This document shows, one piece after another, positions 41,600-51,175 of a stretch of DNA of 64,000 nt. Position numbers and translations under genes: made by a program. The notes beneath the pieces were generated by a model, which worked only from the letters and a program-made list of their open reading frames with translations, did no database searches and had not been told where the DNA came from. Numbering within the stretch: position 1 is the first letter of the stretch; each line of letters begins with the position of its first letter. The stretch is from Phytomonospora endophytica (GTDB taxonomy: Bacteria > Actinomycetota > Actinomycetes > Mycobacteriales > Micromonosporaceae), in the NCBI RefSeq assembly GCF_014202425.1, contig NZ_JACHGT010000017.1, positions 1 to 64,000 of the forward strand. The letters run 5' to 3'.

Positions 41600-42397
41600 T
41601 TGAAACTACGGGGAGGCCTCGCGGCCTCGTCTCGGGGATTCATCATCGGAGCACCGAACGAGGCGGTCGGCACGATGGCCAAGGCCGGCGGCGCCCAGAT
41701 CGGGAAGCACGAACTCACCGCCGGCAGCCCGAAGATCATCAAGGGGCTCGACCAGGCCGTCACGGTGGTGGGCGAAACGGCCGAGGCCAACGACCGCTTC
41801 GGGGCAGCGGTGTCCATGGTGGACTACTGGCCCAGTGGCCAGAGCTCCAAGACGGTCCACACCCTGATCGCGATCGGCACGCCTGGCGAGGATCAGCAAG
41901 CGGTCGTCGACGCGGGTGGAGTCACGGTCCTCAACCTCGATGCGGCTTCGGAGACGCTGACGCTTCACGCCAGCCTTCTGCAGGGTGGGGCACGCCAGGA
42001 CCAGCCGGAGACCGGGGACCAGTTCGGTGCATCGGTGTCCCTGGACGATCTCGCCGCCGACGCACCTGTCACGGTGTCGACGTTGCACCTGGCGGCCGGC
42101 GTACCGGGCGAGGAAGCGGGAAGTCCCGCGAACGCCGGGGCCGTGCACATGTTCCCGCTGGCCGGCTCGGCGGCGGGAGCCGACTATCTGGTCGCTCCCG
42201 GAGCACACGGAGTGCCTGCGCCGACGACCGCCGCCAGCGGCTTCGGGCAGACGCTGATGTTGACGGGCACCGGGATCCTCGTCTTGGCGTCCGGCGCCAA
42301 GACCGTCTACCAGATCTCGTGGGCGAACATTACGGGGACGACCGGCGTGACCACCCCCTACCCCGTCACCGCGGGCAAGACGGCACTCGTCGGCTGA
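41600..42397 (+). pseudogene. 5'-truncated FG-GAP (integrin alpha-like) repeat protein
   Basis: The open frame reads FG-GAP-type repeats: FIIGAPNEAVGTMAKAGGAQI, then NDRFGAAVSMVDYW with LIAIGTPGEDQQAVVDAGG, and DQFGASVSLDDL with HLAAGVPGEEAGSPANAGAV. These form blades of a beta propeller found in secreted or surface proteins. There is no signal peptide, only a TTG as possible start, and the first blade begins in the middle. This is the C-terminal end of a larger surface protein whose 5' part has been deleted. Confidence 0.7.
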
Positions 42398-42459
42398 ACC
42401 AAGGTGGGTGAGCGGTACTCACCGCTCACCTACCCGGCTCGCGAACAGCGGCCAACCGG

Positions 42460-43701
42460 CTAAGCCCTGGCGACGAGCTCACCGGCAGGCTCGGCGGCCG
42501 GGGACAGCAGGCCCCGGCGGCGGAGGGTGCGCAGGCCGACGGCGCCGAGGACGCCGAGGGCGGCCATGGCCAGCCAGGGGACGGTGGTGCCGGCGGTGTC
42601 GAGTGAGGTTCCGATGATCGTGTTCCCGGCGGCGATCCCGACGCCGGCCACGCTGCTGTAGAGCCCGTAGTGCGTGGCGACGTGCCGGCCTCGTGACATG
42701 GCGACCACGGTGTCCATCTCGAAGGGGTAGATAATCATCGTCGCGGCGGCCAGGAGTACCGCTCCGGCGACGGCGCAGGCGACGAGTACCGCGCCCGCCG
42801 CGTCGAGGCCGACGGCGGCGGCCGGCGGCAGGAAGGCCGCGGCCATCACCAGAATTCCCCGCTCCATCGACGTCTCCGGGCCCCATCGAGACCGGCACCA
42901 GGCCGTGACGCGGACCTGGCAGGCGATGGTGACCAAGCCCGTCACGGCGAACAGCAGCATCGTGCCCACGATCGCCGACTCGGCGGCGACCAGGAGCGGG
43001 AAGGCCAGGTAGATCTGGAATCCGAGCACGTAGGGCACCGTCATGACCAGGCTGAAGGCGACGAAGCGCCGATTGGCCGCCACCGTCCGCCAGGTCCGCG
43101 CGATCGAGGTCTTCTCGGCCTCCCCCGCGTCATGGGCGGGGAGGTATCGCAGCTGGGCGAGGGCCAGCACGGCGAAGACGAACGCGGCCACAGCGCAGGT
43201 CACGGTGAAGTCGAGCGCCGTGGCGGCCAGCCCCACAACGGGCCCGACGAGGATGCCCGCCTGGTAGAACACGTTGAACACCGCGAAGGACTCCACCCGC
43301 CGCTCCCCCGACGAGGCGGCCAGATAGGCGCGCACTGCCGGGTTGAACAAGGCCCCGGCGACACCCGTCGCAGCCATCCCGACCAGCAGACCGGGCAGCG
43401 AAGGCACGGCGGCCAGCAGGACGAAGGCGACGGTGCGCAGCACGCAACCCGCGATGATCATCGACCGGTAGCCGAGCCGGTCGGCCAATGTCCCACCGAG
43501 CAGGAACATCCCCTGCTGGCAGAGGTTGCGCACGCCGAGGACGAACCCGGCGACACCGGCGGCGAGGCCGAGATCGCCGGTGAGATGCCCGGCGAGGTAG
43601 GGCATCAGCATGTAGAAGCCCAGGTTGATGCCGAACTGGTTGAGACACAACAACCGCACCGTCGGGCCGACGCCGCGCAGTTGCGCACGCAGCCCGGTCA
43701 C
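42460..43701 (-). CDS. Major facilitator superfamily exporter, coupled to a PLP enzyme
   Basis: The 413-residue protein has 12 hydrophobic helices. Its loop between helices 2 and 3 is [17 protein letters not shown], the MFS signature. The GTG at 43701 overlaps the stop of the PLP-enzyme gene (GTGA), so the two are co-expressed. The coupling suggests that it exports the product of that enzyme, an amino-acid derivative. The substrate is unknown. Confidence 0.85.
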   Translation of the reverse strand: MTGLRAQLRGVGPTVRLLCLNQFGINLGFYMLMPYLAGHLTGDLGLAAGVAGFVLGVRNLCQQGMFLLGGTLADRLGYRSMIIAGCVLRTVAFVLLAAVPSLPGLLVGMAATGVAGALFNPAVRAYLAASSGERRVESFAVFNVFYQAGILVGPVVGLAATALDFTVTCAVAAFVFAVLALAQLRYLPAHDAGEAEKTSIARTWRTVAANRRFVAFSLVMTVPYVLGFQIYLAFPLLVAAESAIVGTMLLFAVTGLVTIACQVRVTAWCRSRWGPETSMERGILVMAAAFLPPAAAVGLDAAGAVLVACAVAGAVLLAAATMIIYPFEMDTVVAMSRGRHVATHYGLYSSVAGVGIAAGNTIIGTSLDTAGTTVPWLAMAALGVLGAVGLRTLRRRGLLSPAAEPAGELVARA

Positions 43702-44783
43702 CGGCCCGCGCCTTTGGCGACCGGGTCGACCACGGTGGCGCAACGCGACCAGGCCACGGCCTCCTCGGCGAGCGGATCGGTGAGCGTCACCGGCCCCTCG
43801 GGCACCGGCTGGTCGAGCAGGCCGTGCGCGCGGCAGTAGTCGTCGTTGAAGACGGTGTCGGCGTAGCGATGCACGCCGTCGGGGAAGGCCGCGACGATGC
43901 TGGTCTCGCGCGGGTGGGTGCGCGCGAGCCAGTCGGCGACCAGCGCGACCGCGCCCACGCTCCAGCCGCCCGAACCGAAACTGGAGCGGGCCAGGGCACG
44001 GCTGGTCCGCACCGCCGCGCTCGCCGGTACCCAGTGGATCTCGCTGAAGCGCGGGTAGGCGACGTTGCGGGGGTGGATGCTGCTGCCCAGGCCGCGCATG
44101 AGGCGCCGGCGCGCGGGCTGCCCGAAGATCGTCGAGCCGCACGCGTCGACGCCGACGAGCCGCACGCCCGGGGAGTGCCTGCTCAGTTCGCGGTGGATCC
44201 CGGCGGAGTGGCCCCCGGTGCCCACGGCGCAGACGAGCACGTCGACGCGGCCGAGCTGCGCGGCGAGTTCGCGGGCCAGCGGCGCGTAGGCGCCGGTGAT
44301 GTCGGGGTTGTGGTACTGGTCGGGGCACCACGCGCCGGGCCGGTCGGCGAGGATCTCGGCGACCCGGCGGCGGCGCGCCTCCTGCCAGCCGCCGCGGGGA
44401 TCGGGGGCGGTGACGATGTCGACGATGGCGCCGTAGGCGGCCAGGAGCCTGCGCACCGAGGGTTCGAGGCCGGGGTCGGCGACGATCCACAAGGGATGGC
44501 CGTGGTCTCCGGCGGCCAGCGCGAGACCGAGCCCGAAGGTGCCGCTGCTGGATTCGACGATCGGGGCGCCGGGCGCGAGCAGACCGCGCTGCCGGGCGGC
44601 GCGGACCAGGTGCAGGGCGGCGCGATCTTTGATGCCGCCGGGGTTCTCGCCTTCGAGTTTGGCCCAGTAGCCGCGGTCTGGGCCGGCGGCGATGCGCAGG
44701 ACGGGCGTGTCGCCGACCATCCCGGCGGCGCTGCGGTGAACGCGTGAATGGACGGTCGGCATGGCGATGCCGGTTTCGGACAT
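43698..44783 (-). CDS. PLP-dependent cysteine synthase-like enzyme (fold type II)
   Basis: The 361-residue enzyme has the Schiff-base lysine at K52 in [13 protein letters not shown] and the substrate loop [14 protein letters not shown] (CysK has a TSGNTG form). Further on are the phosphate-binding [11 protein letters not shown] and a C-terminal [13 protein letters not shown]. It performs a beta-replacement on a serine derivative. The SSSGTFG loop and the overlapping exporter gene point away from housekeeping cysteine synthesis, towards a special amino acid such as those made by SbnA-type siderophore enzymes. ATG 44783 has a strong AAGGGG site. Confidence 0.85.
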   Translation of the reverse strand: MSETGIAMPTVHSRVHRSAAGMVGDTPVLRIAAGPDRGYWAKLEGENPGGIKDRAALHLVRAARQRGLLAPGAPIVESSSGTFGLGLALAAGDHGHPLWIVADPGLEPSVRRLLAAYGAIVDIVTAPDPRGGWQEARRRRVAEILADRPGAWCPDQYHNPDITGAYAPLARELAAQLGRVDVLVCAVGTGGHSAGIHRELSRHSPGVRLVGVDACGSTIFGQPARRRLMRGLGSSIHPRNVAYPRFSEIHWVPASAAVRTSRALARSSFGSGGWSVGAVALVADWLARTHPRETSIVAAFPDGVHRYADTVFNDDYCRAHGLLDQPVPEGPVTLTDPLAEEAVAWSRCATVVDPVAKGAGR

Positions 44784-44850
44784 GGTGTTTCCCCTTGGGT
44801 CGTGCCGACGAAGGACGAACGATGAGGCGGCATGGGCCGCCACCGCTCTC

Positions 44851-45213
44851 CTATGTCCGTGACACGCACAGTCCGATCAGGCCGTCGGCTCCCCCGCTCG
44901 TCCACGGGGCCCTCGTCGTCGGTGCCGACACCACGTCGACGACGGCACGACTGGGGGCCACGGTGGCACTCTTCACGGCGACGGCGTTGGGAACCGGGGC
45001 CGTGGCGGGGTCGGCGTCGAAACGCTCGACGTGGTGCCGGTGTCCGAGCGGTTCGCAGTGGACGACGCCCGAGACGCCGTGTCCCGGGTCGGGGTGATGG
45101 GGGTGCGCCGCACAGAGGTCCGCCCCGGCGATCAGCATGAGCATCACGATCACGGCGACCGGTTGGAGGAGTCGGCGGGGGTGTCCCCGTCGCACCGCTC
45201 CCCGATCGCACAT
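44851..45213 (-). CDS. Small membrane-anchored or secreted His-rich protein
   Basis: The 120-residue protein has an N-terminal hydrophobic segment ([21 protein letters not shown]) followed at once by [11 protein letters not shown] and later [12 protein letters not shown]. This gives a cluster of histidines outside the membrane that could bind metal ions. It lies between the exporter/PLP operon and a region with a possible iron box, all read leftwards. The function is unknown; a metal-related role is inferred from composition only. Confidence 0.55.
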   Translation of the reverse strand: MCDRGAVRRGHPRRLLQPVAVIVMLMLIAGADLCAAHPHHPDPGHGVSGVVHCEPLGHRHHVERFDADPATAPVPNAVAVKSATVAPSRAVVDVVSAPTTRAPWTSGGADGLIGLCVSRT

Positions 45214-45317
45214 GGGAACGACGCTAACTTCCCGGCGGCTTTCCGGAGGCCGTGACACCCCGGACCGCCCCCGTATTGAGGATCGTCTCCCGGCCTTTCG
45301 ACGGTGCCTGACCTTGC

Positions 45318-45336
45318 TTAGGGGCTGCTAACCTCG
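45318..45336. promoter_or_regulatory. Possible DmdR/IdeR-type iron box
   Basis: The sequence TTAGGGGCTGCTAACCTCG matches the actinobacterial iron-box consensus at 13 of 19 positions, including both outer arms TTAGG and GCTAACCT. It lies between divergent genes. It could repress the small His-rich protein and possibly the PLP-enzyme/MFS operon on the left, or Spo0M on the right. Some weaker boxes bind poorly, so confidence is moderate. Confidence 0.4.
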
Positions 45337-45432
45337 ACGGCATGCCAGATGACGACATAGAGGGCTGTAGTCCTCAGCCGGGTGCGGCCCGGCGTTGTGA
45401 TCATGGTGCGGCCAGGGTTTCTGGCCGTTTTC

Positions 45433-45456
45433 GTCCCCACCTTCTCGCGTGGGGAC
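45433..45456 (+). promoter_or_regulatory. Inverted repeat in the leader of the Spo0M gene
   Basis: GTCCCCAC, eight bases, then GTGGGGAC, about 40 bases upstream of the GTG start. It may be an operator or leader hairpin. Confidence 0.35.
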
Positions 45457-45493
45457 CGACCCCACGCTTCCTCGTGCGCAAAGGAGCGGTTCG

Positions 45494-46405
45494 GTGGTCT
45501 TCAAGAAGATGCTGCGAAAACTCGGGGTCGGTGGCCCGAGCGTGGACACGGTCCTCGACCACAGCGACGTACGACCCGGCGAGCGGGTGACCGGTCAGGT
45601 CCACATTCAGGGCGGTGACCACGACGTCGCGATCGAGCACGTCGCGTTGAGCCTGGTGACGCGGGTCGAGATGGAAGGCGGCGAGCACGAGTTCAGCGCC
45701 GCCGTGGAGTTCGCCCGTCAGCTCGCGTCGGGCCGGTTCGCGCTGGCCGCCGGGCAGCGGCACTCGATCCCCTTCGCCATCGAGGTCCCGTGGGAGACCC
45801 CGGTGACCCGCGTCTTCGGCCGGCACCTCCACGGCATGGCGCTGGGTGTGAGCACCGAGCTGGCGGTGGCCAAGGCCGTCGACAAGGGCGATCTGGACCC
45901 GCTGTCGGTGACGCCGCTGGTGTCGCAGGAACGCGTCCTCGACGCCCTGGGGAAACTCGGTTTCTCCTTCCGTAAGGCCGATCTGGAACGCGGCCGGATC
46001 CGCGGCCTGCATCAGGAGCTGCCGTTCTTCCAGGAGATCGAGTTCCAGCCGCCGCATCAGTTCGCCGGTCGTATCGGCGAGGTCGAGCTGACCTTCGTCG
46101 CCGACCGGCACCATCTCGCCGTCGTGTTGGAGGCCGACCGTCGCGGCGGGGTCTTCGGCGGCGGCGGTGACGACTTCGGCCGCTGGGTGTTCCCGCACGA
46201 AGTCGCCCTGCGCACCGACTGGGAGGGCCTGGTCGACGAATGGCTGACCGACGTCGCCTCCCGAGGCGGGCACCATGGTCAGCGTGGAAGCGGCTTCGGG
46301 GGCGGAGCCGTGGCCGCGAGCGTGGCCGGTGGCCTGGTGGGCGGCATGGTCCTCGGTGAGGTCTTCGACGAGATCGGCGACGTCTTCGACGGTGACGACG
46401 ACTGA
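45494..46405 (+). CDS. spo0M: Spo0M-family sporulation-control protein
   Basis: The 303-residue protein starts at GTG 45494 behind AAAGGAG. It has the Spo0M arrestin-like beta-sandwich: VDTVLDHSDVRPGERVTGQVHI, then VEHVALSLVTRVE, RFALAAGQRHSIPFAIEVPWETP and LGVSTELAVAKAVDKGDLDPL. These are the typical blocks. The C-terminus is Gly/His-rich with a hydrophobic segment (VAASVAGGLVGGMVLGEVFDE). In Bacillus the family influences sporulation; in actinomycetes its role is little known. It stands before the CDF gene, with a 105-base gap. Confidence 0.88.
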   Translation: MVFKKMLRKLGVGGPSVDTVLDHSDVRPGERVTGQVHIQGGDHDVAIEHVALSLVTRVEMEGGEHEFSAAVEFARQLASGRFALAAGQRHSIPFAIEVPWETPVTRVFGRHLHGMALGVSTELAVAKAVDKGDLDPLSVTPLVSQERVLDALGKLGFSFRKADLERGRIRGLHQELPFFQEIEFQPPHQFAGRIGEVELTFVADRHHLAVVLEADRRGGVFGGGGDDFGRWVFPHEVALRTDWEGLVDEWLTDVASRGGHHGQRGSGFGGGAVAASVAGGLVGGMVLGEVFDEIGDVFDGDDD

Positions 46406-46510
46406 CCTGGTCGGCCATCTTCGGCCCGACCGGACCAACCCGGCCGGGCCGCTCGCTATTCGATCCGTGCTCGCGACAACGCGCACGTTCACCACTAGAA
46501 AGGGCCCGTA

Positions 46511-47428
46511 GTGGCTGGGGACGGCAGTACGAAGGCGGTGGTCACCGCCTTGGCGGCGAACATGGGCATCGCGGTCAGCAAGTTCGTCGCGGCGGGGATC
46601 ACCGGATCCTCCTCGATGCTCGCCGAGGGCGTGCACTCGGTGGCCGACTCGGCCAATCAGGCGCTGCTCCTGCTCGGCGGGAAACGCGCCCGGCGGGCAC
46701 CGACCAGGGAGCACCCTTTCGGGTACGGGCGGGAGCGCTACATCTACGCGTTTATCGTCTCGATCGTGCTGTTCACCCTCGGCGGGCTCTACGCGCTGTT
46801 CGAGGGCTACAGCAAGCTGACCGACCCGCACGAGCTGTCCTCGCCGCTGATCGCGGTCGTGGTGCTGGTGCTGGCGATCGGGCTCGAAGGCTGGGCGCTG
46901 CGCACCGCGATGCGGGAGGCGGCGAAACTCAAAGGCGAGCAGTCGTGGCTGTCGTTCGTGCGCCACGCCAAGGCCCCCGAGCTGCCCACGATCCTCCTTG
47001 AGGACGCCGGGGCCGTGATCGGGCTGGTGACGGCGCTGCTCGGCGTGGGCCTGACGGTGATCACCGGTAACGGGATCTTCGACGCGATCGCGACGCTGGT
47101 CATCGGTGCGCTGCTGGTCGTCATCGCCGTGGTGTTGGCCACCGAGACCAAGAGCCTGCTGCTCGGCGAGGCCGCCAGTCCGCGCGAGGTCGCCGCGATC
47201 CGCGCGGCGATCAGCGCCGAGGCGGTCATCGACCACGTCATCCACCTCAAGACCGTCCACATCGGACCCGAGGAGATCCTGGTCGCCGCGAAGATCGGCA
47301 TCGACCGGACCGACAACGGCGACGAGATCACCACGGCGATCAACAACGCCGAGGCCGCGATCCGGGTGGCCGTGCCGACGGCGACGCAGATCTACCTCGA
47401 ACCCGACATCCTGCGCGCGCAGCCCTGA
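46511..47428 (+). CDS. Cation diffusion facilitator (metal efflux)
   Basis: The 305-residue protein has six transmembrane helices. It has the CDF motif AGITGSSSMLAEGVHSVADSANQ (H and D metal ligands in helix 2) and the second site in helix 5, here ILLEDAGAVIGL. In this branch an E/D replaces the usual histidine of HxxxD, which may alter metal preference. The cytoplasmic C-terminal domain (VIHLKTVHIGPEEILVAAKI) is complete. Start GTG 46511 follows GAAAGGG. Divalent metal (Zn, Mn or Fe) efflux is inferred. Confidence 0.92.
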   Translation: MAGDGSTKAVVTALAANMGIAVSKFVAAGITGSSSMLAEGVHSVADSANQALLLLGGKRARRAPTREHPFGYGRERYIYAFIVSIVLFTLGGLYALFEGYSKLTDPHELSSPLIAVVVLVLAIGLEGWALRTAMREAAKLKGEQSWLSFVRHAKAPELPTILLEDAGAVIGLVTALLGVGLTVITGNGIFDAIATLVIGALLVVIAVVLATETKSLLLGEAASPREVAAIRAAISAEAVIDHVIHLKTVHIGPEEILVAAKIGIDRTDNGDEITTAINNAEAAIRVAVPTATQIYLEPDILRAQP

Positions 47429-47499
47429 CGCCCGGGTGGGCGCCTCCGGTGAACGGGGGCGCCCACTTTGTCCACACGAGACCTTGGAGGTCGACAGCC

Positions 47500-48789
47500 G
47501 TGAGTGGCTACAGCGGGCAGATCCTGCTCGTGTTCGTCCTGATCCTGCTCAACGCGGTCTTCGCCGGCAGCGAGATGGCCCTGGTGACGCTGCGCGAGAG
47601 CCAGCTGCAACGCCTGGAGCGCACCACCAGGAGCGGGAAGGTTCTCGCCAAGCTGGCACGCGACCCCAACCGCTTCCTGGCCACCATCCAGATCGGCATC
47701 ACCCTCGCGGGTTTCCTCGCCTCGGCGGCCGCGGCGGTGTCGCTGGCCGAGCCGCTCATCGAACCGCTGTCGTTGTTCGGTTCGGGCGCCAGGCCGGTCG
47801 CGATCGTCATCGTCACGCTCATCTTGACCTTCTTCACCCTCGTCCTTGGCGAACTCGCGCCCAAGCGCATCGCCATGCAGCGCGCCGAAACATGGGCGCT
47901 GCTCGTCGCCCGCCCCCTGGACCTGCTCGCGACCCTGTCGCGGCCGGCCGTGTGGGTGCTCGGCAAGTCCAGCGACATCGTCGTCCGCATGACCGGCGGC
48001 GACCCCGACGCCGGCCGCGAAGAGGTCTCCCCCGAAGAGATCCGCGACCTCGTCGCCGCGCAACGGGGGTTCACTCCCGAACAGCGCACGATCATCTCGG
48101 GCGCCTTCGAGATCACCGACCGAATCGTCAAGGAGATCATCGTTCCCCGCCGCGAGGTCATGTCCCTGCCTCGCGAAACCCCGACCGAGGACGCCCTGCG
48201 GACCCTGCTGCACGCCGGGCACTCCCGCGCACCGGTCACCGGCCCCGGCGGGCTCGACGACGTGTTCGGCGTCGTCCACCTCCGCGACCTCGTCCACGCC
48301 GACGGCACCGTCGCCGAACACGCCCACGACTGCGTCGTCTTCCCCGAGACCCTGCCGGTCGCCGACGCGCTGCGGCAGTTGCGCGCCACACGCGAGCACC
48401 TCGCCGCCGTCGCCGACGAATACGGCTCCATCTCGGGGATCATCACCCTCGAAGACCTCGTCGAGGAGGTCATCGGCGAGATCTACGACGAATCCGACCG
48501 CGATGTCCTCTCGGTGGTCCGAAACGACGACGGGACGCTCATCCTGCCGGGCACCTTCCCACTCCACGACATGCCCGACATCGGCATCGACCTCGACGAC
48601 GGCGAAGACGACGCCGACTACACCACCATCGCCGGACTCGTCCTGGCCCACCTCGGGCACATCCCCACCGCACCCGGCGAAACCGTCGAACTCCCCGGCT
48701 TCACCGCGACGGTCGGCGCCGTCGACAACCGCGCCATCACGAAGGTGACCTTGCGGCTGAAGCCCGTGGCCGCCGAGGAGGACGACTAG
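47500..48789 (+). CDS. CNNM/HlyC-type membrane protein with CBS pair
   Basis: The 429-residue protein has four N-terminal helices of the DUF21/CNNM module (LVFVLILLNAVFAGSEMALVTLRESQL, QIGITLAGFLASAAAAVSLAEP). It then has GELAPKRIAMQ, a CBS-domain pair (MSLPRETPTEDALRTLLHAGHSRAPV, EHLAAVADEYGSISGIITLEDLVEEVIGEI) and a C-terminal transporter-associated domain. The family is linked to magnesium and other cation transport, regulated by nucleotide binding to the CBS pair. GTG 47500 was chosen from a GGAGG site. Confidence 0.9.
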   Translation: MSGYSGQILLVFVLILLNAVFAGSEMALVTLRESQLQRLERTTRSGKVLAKLARDPNRFLATIQIGITLAGFLASAAAAVSLAEPLIEPLSLFGSGARPVAIVIVTLILTFFTLVLGELAPKRIAMQRAETWALLVARPLDLLATLSRPAVWVLGKSSDIVVRMTGGDPDAGREEVSPEEIRDLVAAQRGFTPEQRTIISGAFEITDRIVKEIIVPRREVMSLPRETPTEDALRTLLHAGHSRAPVTGPGGLDDVFGVVHLRDLVHADGTVAEHAHDCVVFPETLPVADALRQLRATREHLAAVADEYGSISGIITLEDLVEEVIGEIYDESDRDVLSVVRNDDGTLILPGTFPLHDMPDIGIDLDDGEDDADYTTIAGLVLAHLGHIPTAPGETVELPGFTATVGAVDNRAITKVTLRLKPVAAEEDD

Positions 48790-48877
48790 GACGGCCCGGT
48801 GATCCGGCTGTTCGGGCGGGCCAGGTCACGGCCCACCGGACCGTGACTCGCACACCGCCTGACCACCCGGGCGTCGG

Positions 48878-49261
48878 TCAGGGCGAGACCACCGATCCGT
48901 GCGCGGCGGCGATCACCCAGCCGTTCGCCGAGGGGGCCCAGGTCCGCGTGTAGGCCAAGGTCGCGTCGATCTTGTCGTCGGCGACCGTCCCCACGAGGTG
49001 CAGGACCGCCCGGGTGACACCGATCCCGTCGATGACCTGGACCTCGCGGCTGACCTCGCCGACCTCGGTGAGCAGCAGCGTTTGCGCCCGGTGGGCGGCC
49101 ATGTCGGCGGCCTTGTCGATCGTGGACCCGTCGGGGCCGGTGAAACGCACGTCCTCGTGCAGGAACGCGTCGAGCGCGGACACGTCGTTGTTCAGCAGCG
49201 CGGTCTGGAAGCGGCTCTCGGCGTCGTTCAGCGTGGTGGTGTTGAATCGATCGGTGTCCAT
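48878..49261 (-). CDS. SnoaL/NTF2-like (DUF4440-type) small protein
   Basis: The 127-residue protein has the cone-shaped NTF2-like pattern: an N-terminal helix LNDAESRFQTALLNNDVSALDAFLHEDVRFTGPDG, then strands VQVIDGIGVTRAVLHLVGTV and a terminal TYTRTWAPSANGWVIAAAHGS-type strand. Members bind small ligands or act as isomerases or hydrolases. No catalytic residue can be assigned. It is paired with the DUF1330 gene upstream. Confidence 0.75.
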   Translation of the reverse strand: MDTDRFNTTTLNDAESRFQTALLNNDVSALDAFLHEDVRFTGPDGSTIDKAADMAAHRAQTLLLTEVGEVSREVQVIDGIGVTRAVLHLVGTVADDKIDATLAYTRTWAPSANGWVIAAAHGSVVSP

Positions 49262-49303
49262 GCCGCGAGAATACCGGGCTCAAGATCGTGTCCTGGTGGC
49301 CGC

Positions 49304-49609
49304 TCAGTCGATGCCTTCGATGATGCGGAAGTCGCGCTCGAAGCCGTCGGGGAGGGCGACCAGCGCCTGCTGGTAGATCTCGCTCTCGTATGCGGCGACG
49401 GCCTGTTCGAAGCTGTCGAACTCGATCAGCACGACGCGTTGGGTGGTACCTGCCTCGTGGGCGACGAGGCGGCCACCACGGGTCGGGATCAAAGACAGGA
49501 CGCGCCCGCCGCCGGCCTGGACGGCCAGACCGGCCAGCTCGTCGTAGGCGGTCAGCGCCTCGGGGTCGGTGGTGGCGGGGTAGACGCTGACCCAGTAGCC
49601 CTTGGTCAT
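49304..49609 (-). CDS. DUF1330 family protein
   Basis: The 101-residue protein is a dimeric ferredoxin-like fold of the DUF1330 family: KGYWVSVYPATTDPEALTAYDELAG, then GGRVLSLI, QRVVLIEFDSFEQAVAAYES and YQQALVAL. The function of the family is poorly known; members resemble dimeric alpha-beta-barrel mono-oxygenases. ATG 49609 has an ideal AGGAGG site. It is divergent from the LysR gene, which is the usual arrangement for its regulation. Confidence 0.85.
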   Translation of the reverse strand: MTKGYWVSVYPATTDPEALTAYDELAGLAVQAGGGRVLSLIPTRGGRLVAHEAGTTQRVVLIEFDSFEQAVAAYESEIYQQALVALPDGFERDFRIIEGID

Positions 49610-49739
49610 GGAAACCTCCTGTGTTCGGCCGGACACGTCCGGCGTCGTATGCGCAGGTTAAGGCCTGATCCACGGCCGAGGGAAAGACCAATACCGACTA
49701 GTCTCAGAACGGATCGTTATCAATCAAGGGGGAGGTCGC

Positions 49740-50642
49740 GTGGCACCCGACACGGTGAGCCTGCGGTACTTCCTGATGCTGGCGCAGGAGTTGAACTTCA
49801 CCCGCGCGGCCGCACGGATCGGTATCGCACAGCCCGCGCTCAGCGCCCGGATACGCCGGCTGGAAGCCGAACTCGGTACGGCCCTGGTGGTCCGCAACAC
49901 CCGTAGCGTCGCGTTGACCGCAGCCGGTGCGGCTCTGGCGGAGGCCGCACCGCCCGCACTGGCGGCACTGGACCGGGCATGGGACACCGCCCGCAGCGCC
50001 GCGACGGGTGAACTGGGCACGCTGCGCATCGGACACAGCCTCAGCGCCGGGGCCGAGACGGTACCGGCACTGGTGGACAGGCTGATGCGCGACAACAGCG
50101 GACTCCAGGTCAGCGCCGTCCCGATGGCGACACCGGAGATCGTCCCCGCGGTCGCCGACGGCCGCATCGACGCCGGAATCACCCGCGGCGAACAGCCGGG
50201 ACGTGGCGTGCGCCGGTTCCTGCTGCGCCGCATGCGCGTCGGGGTCCAGCTGGCGCGGCACCATCCGCTGGCCGAACACGCCGAGATCGAGATCACCGAC
50301 GCGGCCGCCTATCCGCTGCGACTCCCCGACCGTGCGGCCAACCCCGTGGTCCACGATCAACTGACCACACTGTTCCGAGACATCCGGCCGCAGCCCCGGT
50401 TCCACACGCCCGCGGTCGCTTTCGACATGTCTCAAACGGACCTGCGCGACGGGGCCACCCTCGCCCCGGCCGGAGAAGCCGCGATCTCGACACAAGCGGC
50501 CGGTCTCACCTGGCGCCCCCTGCGGGGCGCACCAAGCCTGGTGATCCACCTGGTCCTCCCCGGCGAGCAGTCGCCACTGCACCGCCGCATCCGCGCCGTC
50601 GCCAAAACCCTGGCGCACGAACTGGACTGGCTGCCGGACTGA
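49740..50642 (+). CDS. LysR-family transcriptional regulator
   Basis: The 300-residue protein has the LysR helix-turn-helix at its N-terminus (LRYFLMLAQELNFTRAAARIGIAQPALSARIRRLEAELGTALVVRN). A two-lobed effector-binding domain follows (LGTLRIGHSLSAGAE, GRIDAGITRGEQPGRG). It is read away from the DUF1330 gene; the 130-base gap between them holds an ACTAGT-centred imperfect dyad near 49696-49702, a plausible LysR operator. Start GTG 49740 follows GGGGGAGG. The effector is unknown. Confidence 0.92.
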   Translation: MAPDTVSLRYFLMLAQELNFTRAAARIGIAQPALSARIRRLEAELGTALVVRNTRSVALTAAGAALAEAAPPALAALDRAWDTARSAATGELGTLRIGHSLSAGAETVPALVDRLMRDNSGLQVSAVPMATPEIVPAVADGRIDAGITRGEQPGRGVRRFLLRRMRVGVQLARHHPLAEHAEIEITDAAAYPLRLPDRAANPVVHDQLTTLFRDIRPQPRFHTPAVAFDMSQTDLRDGATLAPAGEAAISTQAAGLTWRPLRGAPSLVIHLVLPGEQSPLHRRIRAVAKTLAHELDWLPD

Positions 50643-50681
50643 CGCGCGAACCGCACGTGCAGCCGCACCCCGACAACGACA

Positions 50682-50719
50682 TACATAAAGCCTATATATA
50701 AAGCTGCTATGCTTCAGGC
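50682..50719 (+). promoter_or_regulatory. AT-rich promoter and operator of the MarR gene
   Basis: An unusually AT-rich stretch (ATAAAGCCTATATATAAAGC) with an imperfect dyad and a repeated ATAAAGC is followed by a TATGCT -10-like box just before the ATG. It is probably the operator of the adjacent MarR regulator. Confidence 0.55.
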
Positions 50720-51175
50720 ATGAGTCGCCACAGCGCCGCACGCGCTTCCGACGCCATCGGCTCAGCCCTCTACGGCCTGGCCACCAGGGCCGTCCGACGC
50801 CTCCCCCGCGATATGAGCCTGACGTCCGCGGCCACCTTGGCCACCCTGGACAAGACCGGCCCGCGACGGATCACCGATCTGGCAATGGCCGAGGGCGTCA
50901 CCCAGCCCGCGATGACCGTCCTGGTCCGGGGACTGGAGGAATCCGGCCTGGTCGAACGGACGGGCGATCCGTCCGACAAGCGGGTCACGCTGGTGTGCCT
51001 GACCGAGACCGGCGCCTCGTACGTCCGGACCCGGCGCCAAGCGGGCATCGACGCGTACACGCGGTTGATCGACCAACTCACCGCAGACGAAGTCGAGGCC
51101 CTGACAGCCGCTCTCCCCGCGCTGCGGCACCTGGCAGAACTCGAAGGCCACGCCCGAGAAGAGTCCGACCGGTGA
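50720..51175 (+). CDS. MarR-family transcriptional regulator
   Basis: The 151-residue protein has the MarR winged helix (LATLDKTGPRRITDLAMAEGVTQPAMTVLVRGLEESGLVERTGDPSDKRVTLVCLTETGASYV). Its stop overlaps the start of the MFS exporter (GTGA), so regulator and pump are made from one transcript, the standard autoregulated efflux arrangement. The dyad in its promoter is the likely binding site. Confidence 0.9.
   Translation: MSRHSAARASDAIGSALYGLATRAVRRLPRDMSLTSAATLATLDKTGPRRITDLAMAEGVTQPAMTVLVRGLEESGLVERTGDPSDKRVTLVCLTETGASYVRTRRQAGIDAYTRLIDQLTADEVEALTAALPALRHLAELEGHAREESDR

Noticed and set aside
45342-45590. Plus-strand frame starting just after the possible iron box
   Set aside because: No ribosome site, composition not coding-like, and it overlaps the better-supported Spo0M gene in another frame.
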